Origin: Skeletonema tropicum
Taxonomy: Eukaryota; Bacillariophyta; Thalassiosirophyceae; Thalassiosirales; Thalassiosiraceae
Assembly: GCA_037178625.1 (NCBI GenBank)
Contig: CM074127.1
Span: forward strand, 1,240,001 to 1,304,000
Length of the DNA: 64,000 nt
Reading direction: 5' to 3'
A program made the position numbers and the translations under genes. A model generated the notes under the pieces. The model ran no database searches and was not told the origin of the DNA. It saw only the letters and a list, made by a program, of their open reading frames with translations. Positions 11,213-26,052 of the stretch are shown one piece after another; within the stretch, counting starts at the first letter, position 1; each line of letters opens with the position of its first letter.

Positions 11213-12415
11213 ATGACTGACCAGGAGCTTACAAGGAGATCGCTTGCTTCTGGAAATGTTTCGTCATCATCATCTCAACAGACAGTAATTGCATGGGAGA
11301 GAGTTCCTGCTCCTAAATCTAAATCGAACAACGGCAGACTTCTTGGACCGAAGCGCAACAGCAGCAGCAGGCTTTTTTGCGTGATTGCACTCACCGCCGT
11401 CATCGTTTTTTTCACCTCTGATGTCGAGCATACAATGAAGGACGTTGTGGAAAATGATAGAAAGGATCCCATTAAAAAGATGCAAGCTGTTCCGACTGTT
11501 GCTGAGATAGAGTCTACACTTCTAAGAGAGCACATGATGCAAGCTGTTCCGACTGTTGCTGAGATAGAGTCTACACTTCTAAGAGGGCACATGATGCAAG
11601 CTGTACCGACTGTTGCTGAGATAGAGTCTACACTTCTAAGAGAGCACATGATAGTACACAGTGATTTCATAGTCGAGGAAACCAAGAATCGATTGAACTC
11701 TCTCGCTCATACGTATGCACTGACTTATAAGCTTATTCAAGAGCTCCAAAACCAGCAAATCGATGTTACACTAACTTTCGGGTCGCATCTAGGTGCCTTG
11801 CGACATCATGGGGTCATCCCATTCGATGAGAAAGATGTCGATCTCGCCGTATTCTCAACTGATGCAGTTAAGGTCAAAAGAGCAATGCAAACAGCACTTG
11901 ATACGCAACCACATTTGAATCTCACCATTACAGAAGCAGACTTTGGATATCAGATATATAAGACAAAAGATTTCGACACATACATTGATGTGTGGATGTT
12001 CAAGAATATCGAACCTAAGAAAACGACGTGTGTTGGCCACCAACGACCGGATAAGAGCTGTAGAAGATTTTATAAGCATCTCCATGCCAGACTACCCCCA
12101 GTCTACCCTTATGATGCCTGGTTCCCATTCCGAACAGAACTGTTTGGTACAGAGCGAGTGCCAATACCAGCTACCAACATCCCAATAGAGTCATTTCACT
12201 TTGATAATGGTGGACCAAACTTTTGGAATACGACCTGTGGCCCACGCCGTAGGTGGAACGAAAAAATATCTCGTTGGATTAAAGTTGATATGAGTGAACG
12301 GAAGTGCAGCGACAAGTACAACCAATATCCTTTTGTATTCAAGATGGAGAATGGTATCGAGCAGCTACGGCAGGGATCAGTTGTGATTCACGAGGTTGCT
12401 GGAGTCAGTTCATAG
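11213..12415 (+). CDS. LicD/fukutin-like type II membrane protein, copy 1
   Basis: The 400-residue protein has a short cytosolic N-terminus, one signal-anchor helix (LFCVIALTAVIVFF) and a lumenal domain. The family motif is GSHLGALRHHGVIPF followed by DEKDVDLAVF, which supplies the acidic nucleotidyltransferase residues of LicD/fukutin proteins. That family transfers phospho-sugar or phosphocholine groups to glycans, so a Golgi glycan-modifying role is likely; the substrate is unknown. Residues after the anchor contain a 19-residue unit (MQAVPTVAEIESTLLREHM) three times in tandem, encoded by almost identical 57-bp repeats at about 11480–11650. An inverted near-identical copy lies at 28036–29115 with a single unit. 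The frame is intact, and this is the likely functional copy. Confidence 0.75.
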   Translation: MTDQELTRRSLASGNVSSSSSQQTVIAWERVPAPKSKSNNGRLLGPKRNSSSRLFCVIALTAVIVFFTSDVEHTMKDVVENDRKDPIKKMQAVPTVAEIESTLLREHMMQAVPTVAEIESTLLRGHMMQAVPTVAEIESTLLREHMIVHSDFIVEETKNRLNSLAHTYALTYKLIQELQNQQIDVTLTFGSHLGALRHHGVIPFDEKDVDLAVFSTDAVKVKRAMQTALDTQPHLNLTITEADFGYQIYKTKDFDTYIDVWMFKNIEPKKTTCVGHQRPDKSCRRFYKHLHARLPPVYPYDAWFPFRTELFGTERVPIPATNIPIESFHFDNGGPNFWNTTCGPRRRWNEKISRWIKVDMSERKCSDKYNQYPFVFKMENGIEQLRQGSVVIHEVAGVSS

Positions 12416-12789
12416 ATCCGCGACGCATTCAAGCGCAGTAATGTATTGCAGAAATTTTAGTAGTAAGAAGAGACTACACAGCTTCGGATACAATAAATAA
12501 CAAAATCTCTCTTGCAGGGCAAAATGATTGCGTGTCCGATGGTAAACAGTTTTATGTAGTGGGCAATGCTTCTTATTCCCTTCTATTACTTTTCACCATT
12601 CCAGAGTAATGTTAGTATGCTGGAGGAGGAGCTGTTGTTTATGAGAATACTAGAACATCAACTCACTTCAAGTAGGCCAAAAAATATCTTTGAAAGTAAA
12701 ACAACAAAATCTCTCTATACACCTTAATAATTACGAGCTGCAATATCAAAGTTTCACCTCAACGAACAGAGCATTAGCTAAGATAGCGC
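12416..12789. other. 3' flank shared with the inverted LicD copy
   Basis: This non-coding stretch matches the reverse complement of about 27640–28035 almost throughout. Shared landmarks are GGGCAAAATGATTGCGTGTC, the AGTATGCTGGAGGAGG segment and the end TCTTAGCTAATGCTCTG. It is part of the duplicated unit and ends at the stop codon of TPI-GAPDH. Confidence 0.85.
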
Positions 12790-16083
<3,294 letters not shown>

Positions 16084-16401
16084 GCACACTGACAACTATT
16101 GCATTGGATATAAATGGCGTAGATGAATAGGAGGTGATTATGTTAGTTAATTAAAATAGATGTGAGAGTTGAAGTTTTCAATATGATGAATACATGATAA
16201 AGAAAGGAGATTGCGTTTCAACAAGTTGGTTGAGTGATGCAAGAATGAGATTATGAAACAGTGCACTGATCTCTCTTGGAAACAAAAGGTTTGTTAGCAA
16301 ACTTGATGATGGTGCCAAAGAAGAAACTTAACGCTTTGTTAGTAGATGTTAGATGAACAAAACGTGCGAGTCATGGCATGTATGCAAAACAACTCATATA
16401 C
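16084..16401. other. Intergenic, nothing recognised
   Basis: Converging 3' ends of GapC and SF1. No repeat or gene seen. Confidence 0.5.
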
Positions 16402-18683
16402 CTAATCTCCTGTGTTTTCCCACCAATTGAATCCACCACCACCTCCTCCTCCCGATGCATCATTTCCATAGTAACCATTTTGATCCCATCCAGAGCCTCC
16501 ACCCCATTGCTGTTGTTGAGATTGCTGCTGATGTCCATGTTGTGGTGGATAACCACCAGGTGGTGGTTGTTGGTATTGATAAGGGTAAGCTCCAGCTTGA
16601 TACTGTTGATACTGTTGTTGTGGAGGGTACTGAGGAGGCGGTGGTGGATAACCTGATGCTCCATAAGCATTCGGAGGTGGTGGTGGTGGCGGCGGCACGC
16701 CTGCAGGTGGTGGAGGAAAAGATGCCGACGGATTGAGCGAATCTGGAGGTGGAGGAAGCCCTGGTGGCGGTGGGGGTAAACTAGTAGGCATTGGAGGGAG
16801 TTCTCCCGTTGCAGCTGGGGTGGTAGCTGGTACAGGTGCAGCTGACGATATTGTTGTAACACCAGTCGTAGGACGACGAGATAGTTGTGACTCCAGTTGT
16901 GGACGACGAGATGGTTGTAACTCCTGTCGTCGCAGCAGGAGGTGCAACTGCAGCAGTAGCAGCCACAGGTGCAGCAGCCACAGGTGCAGCAGCCGAGATG
17001 GTTGTAACTACAGGATGCAGCATGCCGAAATGGTTGTCACAAACGAATTTCCATCCGCTGGTGCAGCAGCAGCAACAGCAGGTACTACTAGTTTCGTACT
17101 CTCGTCATTTGTTTCACCTGGTTTCACAACTCGAGCAGGTTGAAGAATCGTCAACACCGACTCCCCCGTGGACGCCGCAGCTGGAACGGGCAGGCACACG
17201 GCCGCGGTATCATTCTCCCCCGACGGTGCAACAGGTGCAGGCTTTCCATCTAATTCCGCCATGAAGGCACTATAGTCCGAATCCAACTGGCGTTCCTTCT
17301 TCACCATATCTTCCCCACCAGCACCATCACTCTTTGCCATCTTACAATCCCTCGTAGGGTGACTTGTATCTCCACAAATCGCACACTTAATCTGCAATCC
17401 ACCCCCCACTCCAGCACCACTTGCCGCCGAAAATCGCTTCGGACACTCAAAATTACGATGTCCCTTCTCCCCACACAAATTACACCACTCCTCATCCTTC
17501 AACGTTCCATTCAACAATGCCAACTCTCTCAACTGATTTTGCTTGTGCACATTCTTCTCATCATCAATTACCACCAACATACTCTCAATCATTTCCGCCG
17601 CTGCATCAATCGCCGCTGGATCTTCTCCTGTAATCACTACGTGGAGGGGTTCATCTTCCCCTTCTAATGGGACACCATTCCTTCGTCCCTTGGCACCCTC
17701 CTTCACACTCCCCTTCCCCCTAATGGCAATCTTACACCCCGTCTTACTCTCCATATCCTTCTGCGTCTTTCCTCGTGGGCCAATAATCAACCCAATAAAA
17801 TTATACTGTTGGATGATCTTCCACCGGAATACGTATCTTACGTGATCGTTTCCTCTTGGTTAAAAAGCCGGGGGCACGCATCCCTCGTAATTCCATAATC
17901 CGTTCCAAACATTCGGCACGTTCTTCGGTATATTTTTCCTTCCAGCGGGCCACACGTGTGTTTTTTCGTGTCCCATCCTGGTCCGTAGATGGGTGGGGGG
18001 GAGGGAGACCGATCGGGATGGTTGTGGGGGAGGGCGTCGATGCGTGCTGCTTCGGATTCGAGGTTGGTGAGGCGGGCGTTGGCCTTGCGGAGGCGGAGTT
18101 GGAGGGCTTCGAGTTCGGGAGTTGTGGTGTTGTTGTTGGGTAGTAGTAGGGAGGATTGTGTGGATGTTGTTGTGCCGGTGGAGGATGGTGCGGAGAGGCC
18201 AAGTGCCGCCATGACTGGATCATTGACTACTGGTGCTGCTGTTGTTGTGGTTGCTGCACCATTGACAGGTTTGGGAGTTGGATCTCGTCCCCATCGAGAT
18301 TTCCGCTTTCGTTCTCTTGGTTGTGATGGCTGTCCTCCTGATGATGATGATGCAGATTGTTGATCCTCTGCCCATCTCGATCTCTTACCACCACTACCAC
18401 CACCAGTAGTAGTATTTGTAACAAACTTGTTTCCATTCTCAGTAAATCGTAAATATTCCCTCCGCACCTCCTTCCAACCACCCCATCGTACCAAATCTTG
18501 CCAAAAGGATGGAAATTGGCTTCCATACTTTTGATGTAGTGCAGATAAGTTCGACGCGTGGAGGGGATTGTTATACCATGATTTCATGGGGACGTGTTCG
18601 GCACGCATTGTGGCCATTAGTTCGGCGGCTTCTTCGGAGCTTTGCCCGCTGTTGGGGGCGCTGCTGGTGGATGTGGACGCCAT
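16402..18683 (-). CDS. Branchpoint-binding splicing factor SF1/BBP
   Basis: The order of features is that of SF1/BBP: an N-terminal helix-hairpin region with RERKRKSRWG and RSPSPPPIYG, a KH domain (FIGLIIGPRGKTQKDMES, IRGKGSVKEG, GEDEPLHVVI), two CCHC zinc knuckles (CNLCGEKGHRNFEC and CAICGDTSHPTRDC), and a Pro/Gln-rich C-terminus. SF1 recognises the intron branchpoint during early spliceosome assembly in the nucleus. The frame is interrupted about five times, each equivalent to one extra base: near 17975 (PIYG to GTRKNTR), near 17803 (EDHPT to NFIGL), near 17022 and 17015 (inside Ala/Pro/Val repeats) and near 16870 (TTISSS to TTGVTTISS). In the repeats, neighbouring units show the extra base directly. 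The last frame ends NWWENTGD. Confidence 0.85.
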
Positions 18684-19253
18684 GGTGGTTTACTTATGGA
18701 TTTCGATTTTTGCAAAAATGTGAGTTGATATTCATCGATGATGGATTTTACTGAGAACTATAGTGGGTAAGACAGTTTAGTACCGTACAAATGAGTCGAT
18801 GTTTAGGTAGACACCCACTTTACTTCTCTGTTCAAAATATAAAATTTTTTGATGGGCTGGGGGGGGCGAAAGAGGAGTGCGGACTTGCCACTGAACTAGA
18901 GATACCTAGACTGCACTCCTCTTATTACCTAAAATGGGCAAGTTCAGATCCAGCTTGCCCAGTAAACAGCTCCTGACTACCATCCTAAACTAATCACTTT
19001 ATATTTTAAAATATCAAAAAAAAAAAAAAAAAAAAAAAAAAATGAGGGGGAAGCTCGGCTAAGTTGGGGCGCCCCAGCGTTAGCCCCAACTTTTAGCCCC
19101 AACTTCGCCCCAGATGCCCACTCCATATATGTCGTCCATGCTCCCACGCCACCATGACAATGAGATCTTTCACCTATATACTGACGGCAGCTGCGCGCTA
19201 ACCTACGATGTGAAAGCAGAGAGCAGAATGCCTTACAACAGTATATCGACACC
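18684..19253. repeat. Intergenic with hairpins and a ~24-nt A tract
   Basis: A run of about 24 A lies at about 19017–19041. Around it are small inverted repeats: AGAGGAGTGC (about 18871) with GCACTCCTCT (about 18912), and clustered TTGGGGC/GCCCCAA segments at 19060–19110. These could be a degraded transposable element or retroposed tail. It separates the divergent SF1 and chromatin-protein genes. Confidence 0.55.
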
Positions 19254-22200
19254 ATGACAGAAAACAGCATGAACACTACCTCCACTAATACCAGCAGCAC
19301 GGCCGACGACAGCAGCACGGCCCATCACGACGCTGCCCTCTCCACCTACCTCCTCCACCGCACCGGCCTAATCTCCGATGAAATCGACTGGCCCGCATCC
19401 AAAACCGACGCCAAATCACGATACGCCACACTAGTCGACAACGCACCCAATTACAACGAGCAATATTTCAAAGATGACATGGCCATTGACGAAGTGTCCA
19501 ATGGGGCGTGGCGGGTACGAGATCCCATTCATTCGATTGTGGGACGAGATGGGAATGTGAGGAGTGAGAGTGGGGTGACGGCTTTGTCGGAACGGTGGAG
19601 GAGGTTGGACAATAGTGACGTCAAAAGTGGCCCTGCTAATTCCAAGGATGGGATTGTTGTTCAAAATAGCAACAAGAATCAACAACCTCCACAATTTCAA
19701 CCACATCAATTCAAGGATATTGGAGAAGACATAATGAAACCAATGTTGCCAAGTCCCACTGACCTAATTGAATTTATTGCCCGCAAAAAGAATATCAACT
19801 TCGAAAACGCCACGGAGTATGACTATTACAATTTAAAATGTCAGCAACGAGGAGAGATTAATATTCATCATGTTCATGCGGCGTTTAATGCTGCGGCGTA
19901 TTCGATTGTGAGGGGGAATCAACGTGCTGCTATGGACAAGATGAAGCAGGAGCAGGAAGAAGAGGGCAGTGGGAAAGTAGTAGTTGATGAAAGTACCGTC
20001 GCAGGCCAATACACACCATTACGAACCACCTCTTCTACAAGCATTTGAATCGATACGAACGTCACGTATGAAAAGTCTCTCGGAGGCTAGTGGAAAGTCC
20101 GTCCCACCATTTTTGAAGAAGAATAATACAATTCCATGGTTTCATACCCCAGTTGCCGTCGATACTACTACTACAAGTGATACTAAAAAATCTTCTTCTC
20201 CGGTACCAACGGCACCAAAGTCATCATCATCATCCAAAGTGAAGAAAGCAAAGGTTAGTACTGCCGATGCCGCTGCTACAGCCGCTGCTCTTGCGATTCA
20301 GAAGAAACGTGCTCGTGAACAACAATCTGACAGTGGTAAATCTGACAGTGGTACTGGTGGTAGTAGCAGCAAGGACAAAGACATCAGCAGTAGTGGTAAG
20401 ACTACTGATACGACAGTAGTGGATGTCAAGACTCCGGTAAAGAAGAAGGCCAAAGTGAGTGGTACTTCGCAGCAGCAACAACAATCGACGTCTTCGTCTG
20501 CAGGTGCCGGATGGAGCCAAGTCGAAAGTCTACAAAATCGCCCTCATCCTCCGATAATAAAAAGGAGACTGGAACAAAATCCTACCACAACACCATCCAA
20601 GACTACATCCACTACAAAACGTTCACCTTCTTCCACATCCAAGACGAAGTAAGTCTGGGTCTCCCTCCAAAGCAACAGGTGGGGGAGCAAGCTCGTCATC
20701 ATCTTCAGGTGCCAATGGTACAAAGCAATTTAGCATTAATACCACACGTGCCATCTTGTGTGCTACAGCTTCATTGGTGTTTGATGAGAGTACTCCCAAC
20801 CATGGTGATACTATGGAAGCGGGTAGTATTGACCCTAGGAACATACCTCAAAATACGTCTGATGCGACGACGACACCCTCCACAGCTGGTAGCACTACTA
20901 CCTATCACCACTACGTCCAAAATGACCAAGACCAAAGCACCAAAGAAAAGTGATTTTAACATGGACAAAATCCTCGAGCAGGCCAATTCCTATGCCAAAC
21001 GTGCCATCGAACAAGCCAATGGTGCAGCTCGTTCGAGTGATAGGAAGAGAGAGTTCCTAATGGACTCTTCTCTTGCTAGAGTTGGGATGGGGTATGATGC
21101 CCTTTCTGGTCGATATCATACTGCTTCCAATGGTACGATGAGGAACTTATCCTTGCCACTGGTGGTTTCGAATCCATTTGCACATACTGATGATGATGAC
21201 ACTGATATGACGGATGGTGAGGGGGGATACTCCGAAGATGATATCCAATCCATCGATGCTGCAAAGCTTCCTCAGTATGATATGACAACTGACAAGGAGT
21301 GGACTACAACATCCAAGCCTCAATTGATGGCTATATTGAACAAAGGTGCTGGTAATGCGATATTGCATGATAGGGAATGGACGTGTCGTGCATTCCGTGT
21401 GGTGAATTTACTACAGAATTTGGCTGTACCTAATCCTGCCGCAATTTCATCAACTACTCAAAATAATAGTGACAAGGAGTTTGTGGATTGGAATGAGGTT
21501 CGATTGTCAGGAAAATCTTCACCTTCGTTGGTGCGAGGATTTCCAAATTATGGGCCACATCTTGTAATAACATCAGGCTGGTGAAGATTTTGACACGTTT
21601 GTATCGGTATTCAATCAGTTGGGCGCTGATGAAACGTCGTACGTCTGGGAGACAGGGTGAAAAGAATCGTAGTGACGCATTCAAAACAAACCCTCTGGAT
21701 GTTCAATTGAGAGCTTTGCCATATAATGGCGATAGTTCATCTCGCAGCCGTTTGCGGAAGCACTTTACAAAGTCCTTTGGTGGTCTTCCAAGCTCTGCTT
21801 ATCATGTCGTGGTGACCACCTACGATGATTTTGTGAAAGATTACACCCACTTTTGTCAAGTTCCCTTTCAGGCTGTGGTTATGGATGATGGAATGAGTTG
21901 GTTGGGATGTGCTCACTATGATCCGCAAGGTGAAATAGGCAAAGTATGGAACTCGGCCATCTGGTCCAAAACTGGATCGAATCAAAGTCAATTTACTTCT
22001 CGGAAGAATGAGAGTGATACGGAAAAGAAGAGCAAAACGGGCTCAAGTAAGAGGGATAGTGATTCAAGGGAAGAAAACAGAGTGCAGATAGGTCTGACAG
22101 CAAGACATCGTATCCTTGTTGCATCCGCAATGCATGCCAAGTATCGAGGGCAAGTCTACAAAGCCCCCGTGCCAGGTCTCTTGTCTTTCTTAACTCCTCA

Positions 22201-24829
22201 ATTACAGACGTCATTAGAGACGATTGGGAGCGATGCAAGGTATACAACTGCAAGAAAAGCATGGAACACATCCGATCATTGGTTGCGAGGTCGGTGGTTG
22301 TGTATTCTGGTGGCCGATCGGTCGGTGCATTCAGTAGTTTCGCTCAAGCTTGTCGTTTGCATCTATGAATGGTGAGTTGCCCGAACAACCTGAGTAGTGT
22401 TGCACATGAGGATAACTGAGCTGGATGAGTGGGTTAAACGCCAAAAGATCGTGCAATCACGCAAGTTTGCTGCAGCATGGTTTCGCCCTTTATCTCCTAT
22501 GCGGAAGTCGTTCGGTAAAATCGCATTAGATTCAATCATTACCACTGTGAAGAAGTCGAATGCACTGGGGTTTGTTTGCGAGGAGGTAGCCACTGCATCT
22601 AGTCTGACAATGTAAGTTCACTCTCATTCAATTTCTCGTCATGACACTTAATTCGCGCTTAAGCTTACACGTTTTTGGTTTGTTTCAGGTCGGGACAAAA
22701 CGGTGGCGTTGTTGGGCTTGGTGCATATCGCGCAGCAGTTCGATGCGGTCGGTCGTTCAACAGTGAACAAGGATTGAGGCAACATATCATAGCATACCAC
22801 GCACCTCCAGGTACATGGGTTTGTAGGAGCTGTGGTGAAGACTGTGGAACGAGTCAAGCTAGATCTCATCATGAACGCAACTGTGGAGCGGAAGAAAAGG
22901 TGAAAGAGTTTGGAGGTGCCGTACCCTCAGTCGGAAAAGCACCGAAATCTAGAGGCCCGAAGAAGAAGATTGCCAAGAATCTTGCTGCAGCGGTGATTCC
23001 TGACAAGGATGATGACGGATCTACACGCGTTTTGGGATACAGAGGTGTTTGGCTGAAAAATGGGAAATATTTCATCAAGATTGGCGGTACTGCTCTTACC
23101 AAGCAAGTTGAGGGCAAAGAAGTGACAATTTTTCTGGACACGTTGGAGGAAGCTGCGAAGAGATATGATGATGTCATCACAACTAGAGGGAGAGCAAGAG
23201 AGGTGGAAATGAATTACAGGGATGATGGTTCGAGGATTATGGTAAGACTCAATCGTATGTTATCATTATTTGTCGATGAACGCACCATCTCATAATATTT
23301 GTTCTCGCACAGTATGATGATAAGGTGAAGGAGGTTCCAGAGAAGAGCACGGATACTGCTGCTGTTGTTCCAGCACTTGCCGTGATCAATATCAAGGATT
23401 TGCCAAAACATGTCAAGCCCCTGCTCCGTGACCCAAATCAAACTTCCCGCACGGGCGGGAATTCAAAGCGATATGTATATGCCTATCGTGGAGTTTGCCG
23501 TCAGCAGAGGAAAGGCCATGACCGTTGGCAAAGCCAGATATCCTTTAATGGGTGCAATCATTACCTTGGCACGTTTGATTCTGAGTATGATGCTGCAGCT
23601 GTGTATGGTGAGTGACTGTTGTCCAAAATTATTTTCTTTTCTCTCGTAGCACAATCTCATATTTTCTCTCTTTCAGCATGGGCTCACCTCATTTTGTACG
23701 GAGAAGAAGCGACAAAGCAAGCTCAACGGGAAGGGGAAGAGGCTGCTGCCAAATTCGAGCAGCGGAAGAAAGACATTGCGGAGGGCAAGATCTCACCTGA
23801 TCAAAAGCCTGTGCGAAAGAAGAAGGCTGTGTCGGCAAAGAAGCAGAAGGCAATTACTACTACTGAAAAGTCGGAGGAGAAAACAGAGAAAACAAAAACA
23901 GAAACAACAAGTAGTGCTGCTGTTTCAGAAAACTCATCTGTACATAAAGAAAAAAGCGCCTGTGTCACTGAAAGACTGGAACAAGCTTAAGCTTGAATGT
24001 GCTCAAATGTTATCGAGCGGGACGAAGGGAACATCAAAGGTGAGTCATAGTGCATGAAAAAGACTGGAGACATTTCTTTATTGCATTTTCTGATATTCTT
24101 TTGCTTCGTTGTTTCAAGGCAACCATATTGGGTACAAGAAAAGATATTGCCGACAAAAGTGACTTGTCACTTCATGCCAACATTCCTGGCCGAATTTGTT
24201 ATGGTTCGAACGTATTCCTTCAGTCAATGCAGTCATGTGAGAAATATGCTCAGTCGTTGCCTGCATGCATTCCGTTGAATGCACATGCACCATTGCCAGC
24301 ACCCCGTCGCTGCGCTTTGCTTATCGGTCTTCGGGCAACTGATTTTTCCTGGCAGGTGATGGACTTCATAACTTCTTGTCAAAATATGGCTATCAGAAAT
24401 TACCTATCTGTTAGCTCTACAGAGCTTTATGGTGAATTTGGAATGTCTGGAATAAATGTATGCTTCAGAACCATGATTTTATCTTCTTCGTGTATATTAG
24501 GTCGGGCTTCTGATGAGTCTGAAGCAAAATATTCATCAGTGCATGCCTTGAACAGATTGAATACAAACGTGGAGAGCACAATGGGTATGACTGTTTGCGA
24601 TGTAGATTGCGACGTGAATGGCCCGAAGCGTTCATGTAGTCCAAAGGCAGCTGAAATCATGTACATGCCGTCCAATGAAAGCAATTTTAGGCTTGCTGCT
24701 TGCAATGATGATGATATTGTTACCATCAATGGGCAGAGGATTGTTGCAAGAACGGGGCATTTCCCTCTGAAGAACAGAGATGTATGCAGCGTCGGTGCTC
24801 GCGTATTTGTGTTTGTTGATACCTACTGA
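19254..24829 (+). CDS. Large chromatin-type protein: SNF2-like, C2H2, AP2, FHA regions
   Basis: I read one gene across the span. The N-terminus is unknown, then low-complexity Ser/Lys-rich. About 21490–22370 resembles an SNF2 ATPase N-lobe (GPHLVITSG, YHVVVTTYDDF) but the DExH box reads VMDDG, so ATPase activity is doubtful. Next come a C2H2-like zinc region (CGRSFNSEQGLRQH, CRSCGEDC), two AP2-type domains (YRGVWLKNGKYFIKI; YRGVCRQQRKGHDRW with HYLGTFDSEYDAAAVY) and a C-terminal FHA-like fold (FRLAACNDDDIVTINGQ). GT–AG introns fit at 22612–22688, 23242–23312, 23608–23676 and 24040–24118. Frame breaks, all readable as one or two extra bases, lie near 20010, 20512, 20531, 20583, 20650, 20903, 21579, 21658, 22157–22170, 22370–22410 and 23961. 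Two adjacent genes remain possible. Confidence 0.5.
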
Positions 24830-25022
24830 GAAGCATGATATGATGTAATGCGTACTGCTACACGCAGCTATGGTATAGACTTCATTTCTTACATTTGTTA
24901 CTATGTACAACTAAATACAACGACTAGCCTTTGACTCTTAATAGCTATCTTCAAATCACTACCATCTAATGTGAATCAATGCCTGTTATCAGGGACACAA
25001 TTAGAGGAGCTGGGGATTAACA

Positions 25023-25619
25023 TTATACTGCTACCCCCTCTGCGGCCATGAGTTGAAGATACATCAGTGCGCCCTCAACGTTTCGCCGAGCCAATTCTTC
25101 AGGCTCCTCCTGTAGCATATTTTCGTGCCTGAACATATCAAAATCATAGGCTAACATGCGAATGCGCTCAGGATTCTCCAGAATTCTCCTTATCTCACGC
25201 ACTAGATCCTCAACTGCAGGGCCATTCCTTGCTTGAACGTGACGGTCTAAAAGAAACATCATAACGTCAAAGTTGCCTTGACGAACCGCATCAATGATTG
25301 GTAGATTACGGGCGCCTGTTCCTGGAAGGGTGATGGGCACACCAGCTTCATTCACTAAAAACTCTACTCGCTGGAGGTCACCGTCGTAAGCAGCCCAATG
25401 AAGTACTGAGCGGCCGCAAGTTCCACGGGCTGCAGCCAAGTTTGTCCCACTATTATGCAGTTGACGGATATCGGCGAGTGAGAGATAACGATAGGCATTC
25501 TCCATTTTGATTGAGTTTGAGGAGCTGGATGAAATGACAACGTTATTTGTTGGGAGGCAGCAACAAAGTGGCTTGCTAGAAGATAAGTAAGATGAGGCGA
25601 TGCCTGTTGATGACGCCAT
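25023..25619 (-). CDS. Small ankyrin-repeat protein
   Basis: From ATG 25619 the protein has 198 residues. At least two ankyrin repeats are visible: GRSVLHWAAYDGDLQRVEFL and IIDAVRQGNFDVMMFLLDRH. The rest is helical with no further domain. Ankyrin repeats bind other proteins; the partner is unknown. An in-frame extension to 25706 starts with GTG. An ATG at 25959 could be joined through one frame interruption near 25683 (ATC TGA), giving a longer N-terminus that does not look strongly coding. Confidence 0.6.
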   Translation of the reverse strand: MASSTGIASSYLSSSKPLCCCLPTNNVVISSSSSNSIKMENAYRYLSLADIRQLHNSGTNLAAARGTCGRSVLHWAAYDGDLQRVEFLVNEAGVPITLPGTGARNLPIIDAVRQGNFDVMMFLLDRHVQARNGPAVEDLVREIRRILENPERIRMLAYDFDMFRHENMLQEEPEELARRNVEGALMYLQLMAAEGVAV

Positions 25620-26052
25620 TGGCCATTGGTCATTGGTGGAAAGAATGTCATGAACACGGAGGGTAAAAGGGTCTTGAGAATGATCAGATGATCTGATTGA
25701 TGACACTCTGCTTACTGAATTCCACCGTTGAAAGATACCAAAATGAAAATATTATTTTTGACTCGACAATAGACAGATGTTGTTGATGCGATGATAATGA
25801 CTCGGTTGAAGACATAAAGACAAAGCTGCACAAAGGCGAATGCTGGCTGATCGATACTGATGATAATGACTTTCTACTCCTACAACAGTCAATAACCGGC
25901 AGCATTAATTCACAATAGCTAGATACAACAGATGATGATACTTCTGGGTTTAGGAGCATGAAGAAGAGCGTTCATTAGATATTTACGGTATACAGAAACA
26001 TCCTTTGCTCACACCACACCACATATTTCACATACTTCCATACTTCACTATC

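Noticed and set aside
22372..22397. 26-nt intron starting GTGAGT in the chromatin protein
   Set aside because: Far shorter than every other intron here; consecutive frame changes at in-frame stops fit at least as well.
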